A DNA stretch of 64,000 nucleotides from Isoetes taiwanensis. Taxonomy: Eukaryota > Streptophyta > Lycopodiopsida > Isoetales > Isoetaceae. The DNA lies in contig JAJEKV010000003.1 in assembly GCA_021234155.1 (NCBI GenBank), positions 16,538,386 through 16,602,385 on the forward strand, given 5' to 3'. The notes under the pieces were generated by a model. The model saw only the letters and a program-made list of their open reading frames with translations, was not told the origin of the DNA and searched no databases. The position numbers and the translations under genes are program-made. This document shows, in pieces, positions 42,159 to 52,500 of the stretch. How positions within the stretch are numbered: position 1 is the stretch's first letter; every line of letters starts with the position of its first letter.

Positions 42159-43272
42159 CTAACAGTCTTCTTTCTTAATAAACCTAGCTAGTTTCATGTC
42201 CCTAGGCATACAAGTTACTCTATTTGCATGGAGGGCACATGGTAGAGAGTCTTCAAAATGTTGGACTAGCTTCTGCTCCGCCGCCTCCTGTAATACGAGT
42301 AACATATCATCTGTTACTCTCTTCGTGCTGTCGAACTGCTGCAAAATCTCGCGGGTCAGTCTCACGAAGGCAGCTCGTGGTATTAACAGCCCGTAGCTCC
42401 TTTGAAAATGGCGGATCTCCCAAGCAGCTCTCGCGAAGTATGAATCCGCCTTTCTCTTCATTGGCTTCTTTGGGGGTGTTGGTCTCTCCGGATGTTACCT
42501 TGTGCTTCTCGTAGTACGTCGAGTACTCATACATTTTCATGTATTGATTGTACCCCTTCAACTTCTTTCTGCACTCTTGCTCATGCTTGAGTACATAGGA
42601 CTCTCGTGCTGGCCTGCCCTTCTTCGGGTCTGTTGTTGGCTTTGGCCACTTGGGGTAAGGGGGTGCTGCTGCTGCCGATTCCTCCTCCTCGGCGTCGACA
42701 TTTGAAGGTCCCGAGCCTTTAATTGGGTGGGGGACCCTTGTCTCCTCCTCGTCCAACTTAGTGTCCGAGGATGAAGATGGCAGTCTGTCGGGCTCCCGCT
42801 CCGTTATGGTGACCCCCTTAGCTGGTGTAGACTTCTTCTTGCGCCGGGGTTCCTTAGGCACCTCGGGATCCTTCCCTTTGTCCTCTTTTCGCTTTTGGCG
42901 TTCTTGCCTCAGCCTCTTCTGCTCCATCTTCTCTTGGATTCTCTTTCTCTTTGCTGCCCTCTTCCTCTTCCCCATCTTCTCAATCTTCTTTCTGCGCACC
43001 ATCTTCTCTGGTAGATCTTCGTCCTCGTCCTCCTCGTTCTGTCCTCCATCACCCTGACTCTCAGGATTTTCCTGCTCTTCCGTATCTTGGGCGTGTTCTT
43101 CTTGATCCTGCTGCTCTTGATCCTCCTCCTCGACATCGGGATTTGGGTCCGGGTTCTCCTCTTGCCTGGCTCGCTCCTGAGTCTCTCTGGCCTTCTGTTG
43201 AGTAGCAAGGACTTGGGCGCTGACGAAATCATCAGGTACTACCATCCGAGCATTTTGTTTGGTCCGGGCCAT
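42159..43272 (-). CDS. Histone H3-like protein with long charged linker, encoded within RE-A
   Basis: The start at 43272 is the first ATG after the TATA box at 43376-43384 and sits in AAACATGGCC. The protein begins MARTKQNARMVV, matching the H3 tail except T6N and K9M (numbering without Met), then AQVLATQQKARE resembling H3 QLATKAARK. Next come an acidic block (EENPDPNPDVEEEDQEQQDQ), a basic K/R-rich block and a proline/serine linker. The last ~95 residues (42159-42461) are an H3 fold: EIRHFQRSYGLLIPRAAF (alphaN/alpha1), REILQQF, then LLVLQEAAEQKLVQHFED (alpha2), and CALHANRVTCMPRDMKLAR (loop 2/alpha3). The fold aligns to H3 without gaps and has H3-length loop 1. EIRHFQ and LLIP recall CENH3. 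The tail/linker and fold are in frames that differ by +1 and meet near a CCCCCAAAG run at about 42470-42485. It is intact if that is a sequencing error or programmed shift. Function is unknown; a chromatin role is inferred. Confidence 0.8.
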
Positions 43273-43375
43273 GTTTTGAAATAGGGTGATCGCCTTCCGG
43301 GCGCCTAAAAATCGCCTTGTTCGATGAAGAGCAGCTAACTGGAGAAGGAAAGTGAAAATGAGGAACCCTAATGGT

Positions 43376-43384
43376 CTATTTATA
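43376..43384 (-). promoter_or_regulatory. TATA box of the H3-like gene
   Basis: Minus-strand TATAAATAG lies 104 bp before the start codon, preceded by AAACCCTAAAATCCCC. No ATG occurs between the expected transcription start and the chosen start codon. The arrangement parallels the TATA box at 15503-15511. Confidence 0.65.
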
Positions 43385-43490
43385 GGTCTGGGGATTTTAG
43401 GGTTTGGACCTGCAATTTCATGTCGTACCATTCTGCAAGGCATTAGTGTTTGTAGGATAATTACATTAGGTTTGTTTAGGAAAAAAGTGT

Positions 43491-43567
43491 CCACCACTCA
43501 AACAGTGCGCGAGAAGCACTTCCAAAATTTTCGGAATGGCCTAGGGCGCACCTTGTAAGGGGTCACC
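43491..43567. repeat. R2 palindromic repeat
   Basis: The arms are CCACTCAAACAGTGCGC and GGGCGCACCTTGTAAGGGGT, with CTTCCAAAATTTTCGG between them. It lies about 110 bp upstream of the H3-like gene's TATA box. Confidence 0.75.
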
Positions 43568-43703
43568 CCTTTTTTACTCAAACTTTCAATTTATAAGGTG
43601 TTTCTTAGTGTTATAATATATAGATCTAGCTCAAATTTAAGGACTAAGCTGTCCTGCCCTATCAGATTACACTAATTATGCATCTATCTAGGTCAACATG
43701 GGT

Positions 43704-43777
43704 CCACCATTTACACAATGCATGAGGAGTACTTCCAAAATTTTCGGAAATGCCATGGGCGCACTCTGTGCGGGGTC
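43704..43777. repeat. R1 palindromic repeat
   Basis: It is the same unit as R2 (CTTCCAAAATTTTCGG core; right arm GGGCGCACTCTGTGCGGGGT), about 210 bp further upstream. The paired arrangement R1-R2 is mirrored by R3-R4 before the gag/pol unit. Confidence 0.75.
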
Positions 43778-44001
43778 ACACCTTTTTGGCCATAATTTTC
43801 CAGGGTTTTGCTAAAATTCTTACTATCCTAGCATTACTCTACTTAACTGCTCTAAGGATTGGAAAGGAAAAAACAAATTAAAAAAAAAAAAAAATCCCAA
43901 TTTTCGAGGTTCATGCTTGGGTGGCTATTCCCAAGACTGGAAGTCTACTGTTAGTCCTAACAGGGAATGGTCAGTGCCCGATCTTGGTCTACCAAGATCA
44001 T

Positions 44002-44013
44002 GCTCTGATACCA
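44002..44013 (-). promoter_or_regulatory. RE-A primer-binding site, initiator tRNA-Met
   Basis: One base after the LTR end the minus strand reads TGGTATCAGAGCATG, the classic plant retrotransposon site complementary to the 3' end of tRNA-iMet. Confidence 0.92.
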
Positions 44014-44014
44014 C

Positions 44015-45531
44015 TGTGACATCCCCTACTTCCTCTACAATGCTCCCATCATATCAGAAGGCGGAGTTCATCCCCCTGACAGCCAAACTGGCAAGGGCCA
44101 TCCACCTGACACCAATCCCAAGTGGATGGGTCATTTGCCCCGTCTTCCTTCGGGATCGACCTAGCTGCGGAAGCGTGAATAAACATGAGCACATGACATC
44201 AATACATCAATAAGATCACCTCGAAGGGTGAATACACCATAATATAGCATGAGTGACAACATCAACATAAATAATAGCAACAAAAGGGAATCCTACCCAG
44301 GGCTCAGACTCATGGGGAATCGACTGACGGCTTGGGTCTCCAGAAGTCAATGCAGACTGAATTCATGGCAAATGGATTGGTCTGGTATAAGAACATGGCT
44401 GTTGGGTAGTCCACATCCGCCCCTCCCGTGCACACTTTGCAAAGTAGGTTGAAAAGTATTGGGACCGGACCGTAGCCTGCCGGGTACATAGCCAAGGGGG
44501 ATATTGCTGGGTTGCATCTCCCCAGCCCCGATGAGGCAGGAGGAGAGTCACCTCCCCTCCAGAGGCATGCATGCCCATCACAGGCGGCTAGAGGGCCACT
44601 GCCCATATTCGACTTGAACCCCATTGAAGGTGACGCATCACCCAAGAGGTGTCGAGCTCATGCCTTGCCCACACGCAGTGGCAAACCATTAAGCCTAGTC
44701 CACTAAGATCCCTGGTAGGCTTTACACACCAGAGGGATCAATCAGTGATGGGACAAGTCCCCCTTATTCCACTGGTCTAGCCCCGCCACCCACAACCAGG
44801 CGGGCTCTTGCACACGGGCCGCATTAATTTGGAATTAATGAGGCTATATAGATACATCAACTACTGAGGCTTTCAGGGTCTCTACCCCCCTTCCCAATAC
44901 ACAGGAGAGCATCTATCAAAGAACATCATCATCATCAAGACTGAAATATAAAATAACATCTAATCTATCTACCTAAACATCCACAGTTAGGTTCCTTTGT
45001 TAGGGCTTATGATCTCAGAATCTATAAGGCTTCTAAGGCTGAACTAACATGCTAAACCAGCTCATTGCCGGACTAAAAGTTGGCATTGCACAACAGAATG
45101 ACCATTTACCTGATCCCTGACTTGCTCCAGCTCCTCGGAATGCGTCCATGCCTTCAATCAGGCTGAAGGCAGATGCTCCTGGAAGATCTGTTGTGCAAAT
45201 GCGGCTTATCGGCGCCTGGCAATGCGAACTAGGATCTTGGCTTGGCCGGAATGGCCCAAGGAAGCCAAAATGCGAAAGGGAAAAGGTTTAGGGTTTCCCT
45301 TTTGGTTCCTTATATGGGAACTTTTAGGGTTAGAGTTAAAAGGGATCAAATGGGTTATTGCCACTTGGCAAGGGGAGTTATTGTATATGTTTATTACGCA
45401 TGCACAACATCCGAGGTTGCCCCCCTAGGTAAACCCTTCACGGCTCTCACGTACTTGTCATGCTGACATGTACGTGTGACGTGGCAGTATAATATACGTA
45501 TTCAGATCGTATGTTATACTGGAACGTCACA
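44015..45531 (-). repeat. RE-A 5' LTR (1517 bp)
   Basis: It is the partner of 9254-10711. It begins in element orientation TGTGACGTTCC at 45531 and ends GTCACA at 44015 next to the primer site. ACAGC follows at 45532-45536. Confidence 0.88.
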
Positions 45532-48202
45532 ACAGCCGAGGAAGAAAGAAGGTAAAAGAAAAGGTGCCGGAAAAAAAAAATTAATCTTCCGCCAGGTGGC
45601 CGGAATTTTGGCTCCCTATACGTGAGGGAGCCGCCTGGTTCTCGGGGTTTCCGGCGGGAAACTGGCAGCAGTGTCGTCGTTCGCGGCATTATCCCTCCAA
45701 CCAGGCGGTTCCCTAGCACATATGACCCATTGCAAATAAAGGATGGCCATAAAAGATGGAAGATTTACTCCAATGACATTTAGCAAAGAATAGATGGGAT
45801 TATGATATAACCTCAATGAAATGGAATGTCATAGGTCCATCAATCTGCACCCTGCCCTTGCTGCAGCTCTTGAAATCGCAAAAAATGAAACTAATAACTT
45901 CCCATAATGCCTGCAAAAGAAAGAGCATATGACGACAATATAGAATTAATCAGTGCTCACTCTGATGACTGACATAAAAAATTAAGAATATGAATATTAC
46001 CTCTACATGTTGCCATAGTTGTTGTGCCATATGATATTTAAAGCTTGACCTAACTCACTTGTGAAGGATGCGCACCAAACTACAGCCTGAGAGTTTCGGC
46101 GCCTTTCCTTCAAAGGCTCCTTCGCATAGTTCCAGTCTTGGAGTTTAAATGCTCTGCAATGTGTTTTAAAAATGTGAGTACCAACCTGTTAAACGTGAAA
46201 TCTTGTCTCATTCCTTGCGGAAGAAGCTATAGAAATATCTCATGCTGATATCTGATAGCAATCTATGCCGAGCTTTGGCTATGGCAGGTCGAGCTTTATC
46301 CAAGGGTATTGGCACCATAGACCTGGGCTTAAAGTGGGAGGAGAAATCACGTCATAGAAAAACGGAAGCCAAATATGGAAAAAGGGATATTTATACCTAT
46401 AAATATCACGCCCCTCCCTGATGGCTTTATGCAGAGTTAAATATCATCTCCATAAAGTATCAGAGCTTCAATTTCTAAAGATTGAAGTGCTAGAGAATTA
46501 AGGGCCCTCGGGAAAATATGAAGCATATCAACAAAGAGCAACGGACATTGCACATCTCAGAAAATGCCCAGGCCACGTCTTTGTTTGAGAATGATTCCTC
46601 TCTTGAAAATCAAAATACAGCTCTTTCCAAGCATGAAATCCTGAAAAATGCAAGAGTTAAGATAGAGGCGTGAGAGAGAGGAGGCAACCAGAGAAAGAAA
46701 AAAAGATTCAAAACCTAAAATTTGAACTTGAGCTCCAATCTCCAGCTCCAAGGCCTATGCTCCAAAATGAAAGCTCCAGCAAGATTTTCCTGAAACCATA
46801 AGCAACACAGTTTGCATTGCCATAAACTGCCGTAATGTAAACCAAGTTAACCGGCTATAATGATCCACCGCTCCCAAGAAATTAACTGCTCGGGCATTGT
46901 GAAAATCTATTGTGAGGGAAAACATAGCTGGAATAATAAACTTCCAATTATTTCGTTTGGTATTTGAGGACCGTATTTCACGCATGGTTTTGCCTAGATT
47001 TGGGTTATGTATCGTATGCAAAACCATAGTCCAACTGTATTTTTTGAGTGACTTGAGCTGCTTGTTGGCCAGTCAAAGTAGCATTCCAAAAATGGCTCTG
47101 GGATGTGTGTGTGTGTGTTTTTTTTTTTTTTTTGGTTTGCATGGTTTCAGAATGGAAGGATAAGAATGCAAACCCTTTCTTCTTTCGGCAGAAGCGGCAA
47201 GGGATCCGAGCGGGGCGGTAGGGGTTCTGGCTGAAGCTCCTTCACTTCTTGAAATTAGAAGGAAACATTTTCAATATTAGATCGGAGCTGAAGAGTAGCC
47301 CCAAGTATGTGGCAGCACAACACAACGAAAGAATTGGAGATATTGGGGCCGGAGGCATTCCAGATTGCATAGGGCTGCTGCAGATTCCAGATTTCTGGAA
47401 GCATTCGAGATTGCATAGATTCCAGATTGCATAGGGCTGTTGGTAAGGTTGAGGCCCTGCCGCAAGATCTGGGCAACAGATCCCAGCAGAAGTCGGGCTT
47501 GAAGGCACGCTGCTGCCAGAAACAACAGAAAATTGCACGATGCTGCCAACTTTTGGGCAACGGATCCGAAGAATCTAATCCTTTTCTTATCTCTGGTTTT
47601 TGCAGGCTTACTTCAAGCAAATAGGGTTTGCGATTTAGGGAAAGGGGTGCGGCAGAAGATCGGCATCTCTATCTCTCCTCTAGCAAAAGCTATTGGGATT
47701 CCCGCAGCAACCAAATAGGCACAGATGGATTCGATCTTCAGTTTTTATTGTTATTGTTTGTTTTTTTTTTTTCTTAATCTGTCTATCTCATCTTCTTACA
47801 GGAACCAAGCATAGAAATTTATTCCAGATATATACATGGCGAATTCAGCCTCTTGATACAGATGCAGAATAACTCAAAACAGTTTCACTCTAGATTTTCT
47901 ATTTTAATTCCATTTGTTTATCAATTCTACTTGCATTTCTTGTCAGCCAAAGACAACACACACAGATTAAGGCCAGATTAAGGCTCCTAAAATTCATCAG
48001 AGATTTCAGCAGACCATTCTCTCACAGAGCATTATTTTTTCCACACAACATAATCATCGTAATCACTTAATAATCACTTAACTGAAACAGAAGAAAAGCA
48101 TCATGTATTAGGTTTTTGGTTTTTGTTTTTGTTTCCAACCATATGCTCGGTTTAGACCATGGGAAGTGGCAAGCAAATTCTTGACAAAAAATTTAAAGGC
48201 AA
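45532..48202. other. No supported gene; simple repeats and a hairpin
   Basis: An inverted repeat GGGAGCCGCCTGGTT (about 45627) and AACCAGGCGGTTCCC (about 45698) encloses GC-rich DNA. A (GT)n run followed by ~18 T occupies 47104-47133. At 47350-47445 the words CAGATTGCATAGGGCTG and GATTGCATAGATTCCAG are repeated in tandem. Frames here are short and match nothing I know. Confidence 0.5.
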
Positions 48203-48995
48203 TTTATAAAAATGCCCTTCTATTTTATCTAAATTATGAGAATATCCCAGTATTCTCATAAATTATAGAAATGCCCCTACGTCGAGCTCCTATCCCCGAA
48301 AATACAGTGAACCGCATACCCAGGGATTTGTGATTCGCCGTAGAAGCTTGAGCTTGCTTTGCTTTGCTTATATAGGCTTAAGTATTTTCAAAGAGCATTG
48401 CCTTGCATCTTCCATATCCTTTAGCAGCAAAAGCTGCTGGTAAAAGCTCATTGTGCCTGAGAAAGATCTCATTTATCAGCTAGCTGAATTCCCTCTGCAA
48501 GCTTTTGTGTAGAACCTTCTCTATAGAAGCTGCGGCAGACCCACGATGCAATGCATCACTGGCAAATTGTGTAGCATTGAAGTCATCATACAAGCATAGA
48601 TTCGGGCAACATTTCTGTGGTCTCGGTTGCATTCTCACCACAATTTGGGGACTCTGTCATATCGATTTGAAGGGCTTCTATGGCTGGGCACAATCCAAAT
48701 CACAATCCAAAGCATGAAATCTGAAAGAATAACATTTCAGAATCCAAAGCATTCAATTCATATAAAACATGCAATTCCGTTCCATTAATATAAAAACGAT
48801 TCATAGCCCGTTACAAAAAGCTTGAACTTAAAAGAAAGCGATCCATGGCTGCCAACGATTTTGGCAAACGTTCCACAGAATTTGGGCTGGGTCTGGTACG
48901 GACCAAATGGCAGGCAAGGGCATTTCTATAATTTATGAGAATACAGGGGTATTTTTATAATTTAAGTAAAATACTAGGGCATTTTTGGGTTGCCC
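48203..48995. mobile_element. Small inverted-repeat (MITE-like) element
   Basis: The first ~80 bp (AATGCCCTTCTATTTTATCT, ATTCTCATAAATTATAGAAA, TGCCCCTA) are the imperfect inverted complement of the last ~75 bp (GGGCATTTCTATAATTTATG ... CTAGGGCATTTTT). The interior has no transposase. I could not find a target duplication, so the outer limits are approximate and the superfamily is unknown. Confidence 0.55.
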
Positions 48996-49589
48996 CTAAG
49001 GGGCAAACCCTCATTTATGTGGGTTTATGGCATATTCAAGTATATGTCAGCATATGCCTAGGATATGCTGATGATCGCCCAAACCGGCCATTGCCGCGAA
49101 CCGCGATTAGCCTCAAGTTGCCCGAACCCCTTCAGGACTCCGGCTTCTTGCTCTTTAAAATTTATGTGCTCTTATGCCTTAGCTCTGCTATGGTGGAATA
49201 AGCTAGCAAATGGTGGCCTTGACCATGGCTTCAAAACCCAGGTGGGTTTTTCAGTTTAACTGTTCAAAATAAAATGGAAGTTGGAATACATAAGGAGCTT
49301 TTTCATAGTAAACAGACTGGTGAGCGGCATTAGCAACAAGCCAGTGTTTGTCGCAGAAACAAATGAGGTCATGCCATTTCTTTATATAAAGGTAGAGAAG
49401 GCACTATTTCGACCCTCCACAAATGCATCCACGTTGAGAGCATGTCGTAATTTTCACAATAAAGATCAAGTGATTGTCAACATGACTTCTACTAGTTCCA
49501 GTTGTTTTATCCCCGCTTTGGATATGAGTATCGCTTTATCTGTGGACAATGAAGGAAGCCCACCGCCTATTTTGAGTTATAAATATTGT
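48996..49589. other. No recognised gene
   Basis: A 145-residue frame at 49281-49718 begins here, but only its last part overlaps recognisable TTC5-like exon sequence, in a different frame. I cannot support its first part as coding. Confidence 0.4.
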
Positions 49590-52500
49590 TGTCTTTTCTG
49601 CGAGAAACTAGAAAACAGCCCTCACGCCGAAAGCACAATGGGAATATTGGAGAGGGAAAACATTGGATACAGGATCGAATATTGTAAAGAAGTCAAGACC
49701 ATCTCTCAAAGGTGGTAAGCATAACAATGATAAATGAAACATAGGTGCATGATCACATCTATGAAGCACTCTCCTTAACTACTTGAGAATCGCCTCCTGT
49801 AATTTGTGATTACAGGTTTCATCCTTCTGCAGGAAGGTCCACATTTTAAAGTACCATCTTGTTGAATCGTGGAGCGGTGAAGCCGGATCCTTCCTTGGTA
49901 GATGTATGGTCATGCTTGGAAAATTGCTTCGAAGAAGAATGATCTTAACTCTGCAAAAAAATTGTCTCACACTTGCTTTAAGCAAGGTAAGCGATGTTAA
50001 CCTCATTTTGTAATGCTATTTGGTAGTTACAATTCTCGTGCAATGTTCAAAATAGGGGCCTAATAAACGTATCCCTCAACAGCTTTCCATGCTAGAAAGG
50101 TGTCTTGCAAAAGGCAAGTTTCATTGTCTTTTTGCTACGTGTCCTTTGAAGTACAAGAAATATCTTATGTACGTATAAATGCCCATGCAGGAACACCCGA
50201 TGAAGCGGCAGTTATTGAGGAAAGCATTAAGCATGCAAAACAAGCCATTGAACTCGATATCAAGGATGGCGATCTTGGTGTATGCGTTATCAATCTTTGG
50301 TTATCATTCATAACATGCTTGACTTAATTAATTGAGGTCCATATGTACTTGGTTAAATGCGGATGACCCGGGAAATGCTTATTTGACAAGTTTTTTTTGC
50401 AACTGGTGCTTGAGATCGGAACAAACTTTGTCAGTCTCTAAAAGCATATCAAAATGCTGTACGTAATGCTACTTCTGATTAACTTGCTTACCCCTGTATG
50501 TCATCCGAGTATTTACTATCTACTACTACATTTTCATATAGAATTAGATCAAGTCTTGGGAAACGTCTAAACTCCTAGCCCAAAAATAAGGGATGTTTTC
50601 CTATGGGAATCGACAAAGCAGCACTAATTAATATCTATGACATTTGCTTTTGCAAGAATTGCCTCAGATATGTTCGACAGAGCCAGTGTTGGTCTTCAGA
50701 TCATCAGCCCAAAGACATTTTATTCCACATATTGATGTAAACTGGTTTCTAGGGAAGTCTATACAAATTTGTCATGATATGTTCTGATTAGGCCATAATT
50801 CTTAGGATTCATTAAACAAATGTGCAGGAGTTGGGCCTAAAGTGTATTTTTTTCCTTAGATCCTTTGCCTTTCCTGTGTTTAGTTGCTTCCTTCTTGCAC
50901 ATATTTGTTAGAAGACAAATCAAATTTCTTTTCCTGTATGGTTTATTCATTAGTCAATTGGAGCGTAATAATCCGTGGCCGATCTTGTTTATGCGGTTTA
51001 ACTTTGATGCCCCTATCTCCACGGCCATTGAAAACCGCTTAAGGACCGGAAACTATAGATCCGGTAAATCTGCGAGATCGAATGATGACTTTTAATACTT
51101 CATGAAAGATCATGCCTATCAGCTTATTCTTCTCCCGAAGTGGCCTCAGGAAATTACATCCTTGACATTGCAGTTTGCAAAATGATGCTTTAGCTAACTT
51201 GCTAGAAGATATGCATCTCTTGACCAAAATGCATTTCCATGACAAAACTCATTTGGAGGTTTGAAATTTGGGGATTCATACGATGAATGATGAGTGGGAT
51301 CAATGTAAAGCTTTTTATGGCACAATATCGCCAGCAGTATTCATTGTTAGACTACTGCAGCTTGGTACGGATTTCAAGCAAGAGTATCTATGCAACGAAA
51401 TAACACGACATTGGATGCTTGGAAGAGAATCTCAACATCTCCTGGAAGGTCAGGAAGCATGTTCCAAAGAGAGGAAACTCCATTACGTTGCAAAAACACA
51501 CAATCTTTAACATTTCTTCCAAGGTTGATCTGTATGAATTGCCAATTTCATGTACATCCTTGTGAATTTCTAGACCTACTTTTGAGGTTGAAGTTTCTAG
51601 GCATTCAAACAAAACCCTGTCTATTGTGAGATTCTTCATTTAGCATGCTTGTAGCTGGGATTCTTAATTCTGAAAAAATTTATCTGCTGAGCTGATCTGT
51701 TGCATATTTTGCAGGAGAAAGATGACCAGGCAAATGGTAATCCTGATTTATATTTCAAGAGTGCTATTGTAAGTATATGCATACTCAAGAATATTCATGG
51801 CTTGCATTTTTCTTATAGGTTCTAAAAATGGAAATGTTTGTATAAATCTTTAAGATGTTTTCATGGCCCATATGAATAGATGTTAGATCAGTTCATATGA
51901 GTAGACGTCTTCATTGTAAAATCTAGTATATGCAGTTGTATCCACCCTAGTAACTCTTCTCATTTCCTCTCTTGTTTTTTTCTTTCCTTTTGTTCTTTTG
52001 GGATCCTTTCTCTGTCATTGCTAGTATCAAAGATGGGGGATGCTTGGGCCTTAATATCTAGAATGACAGAATCATTACAAATGCTTTTCTTGAGCCATTA
52101 ACATTTAGAATGGCGTAATTAGATATAAACTATTTACTCTCTTGTATCCCAAGGTCCCTTTTTTTAGCAGCAGCTTCAAAGCATGGGAGTGGATTGGATT
52201 GTCTATTCTCATCAGCCCACTTGTCATCTGTTTTAGAAAGCATAATTTTGAGGCTTAACATGCTATTATTCTAGTTTTAGGAATTCACTTTGTGTTGTGC
52301 ATGCCATTTCTGTTTTGTTTTTGTCAAATCTTGTTAAACAACTCTGGTTTTATAGGCCTATCAATATCTAGAAGACTATGAGAGCGCGCTAAAAGCTTAC
52401 AATGCTGCATGTGAGGGGGATCCTAGACTTCCAGGGAAAAGTGAAATAGAGAAAACTATGAAGCTACTAGCAAAACGGAGGATTTAACAACGCATAAGGT

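Larger units (their letters stand above)
9254..45531 (-). mobile_element. RE-A: chromovirus-like LTR retrotransposon carrying an H3-like gene, interrupted by RE-B and a hAT
   Basis: Two homologous LTRs (9254-10711 and 44015-45531) begin TGTGA and end TCACA, and bracket minus-strand chromovirus domains in the correct order. A tRNA-iMet primer site (44002-44013) adjoins the right LTR, and a polypurine tract (10712-10722) adjoins the left one. The 5-bp flanks are ATAGC (9249-9253) and ACAGC (45532-45536), a target duplication with one C/T difference. Removing the nested RE-B (with RE-C) and the hAT leaves an element of about 10.2 kb. In 5' to 3' order it holds: LTR, PBS, R1-R2 palindromes, TATA, H3-like frame, R3-R4 palindromes, TATA, unknown frames, protease remnant, RT, RNase H, integrase with chromodomain, PPT, LTR. 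Its LTRs differ by indels of tens of bases, so it is older than its guests. Confidence 0.85.

Noticed and set aside
42159..42461. Calling the histone fold a host CENH3 gene
   Set aside because: EIRHFQ and LLIP resemble CENH3, but loop 1 has canonical H3 length, the long charged linker is foreign to CENH3, and the gene lies between a retroelement's primer site and pol. A captured CENH3 or H3 origin remains possible.
42909..43232. Arginine-rich frame and several serine/leucine-rich antisense frames over the H3-like gene
   Set aside because: These are shadow frames of the charged linker of the H3-like gene.
43273..43497. Upstream in-frame extension of the H3-like frame (Met at 43497)
   Set aside because: The extra codons cover the TATA box and 5' untranslated sequence. 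The first ATG after the expected transcription start is at 43272, and the protein then begins with the H3 tail.
49281..49718. 145-aa open frame as a separate small gene
   Set aside because: Its last third overlaps TTC5-like exon sequence that is better explained in mixed frames, and the first part matches nothing.
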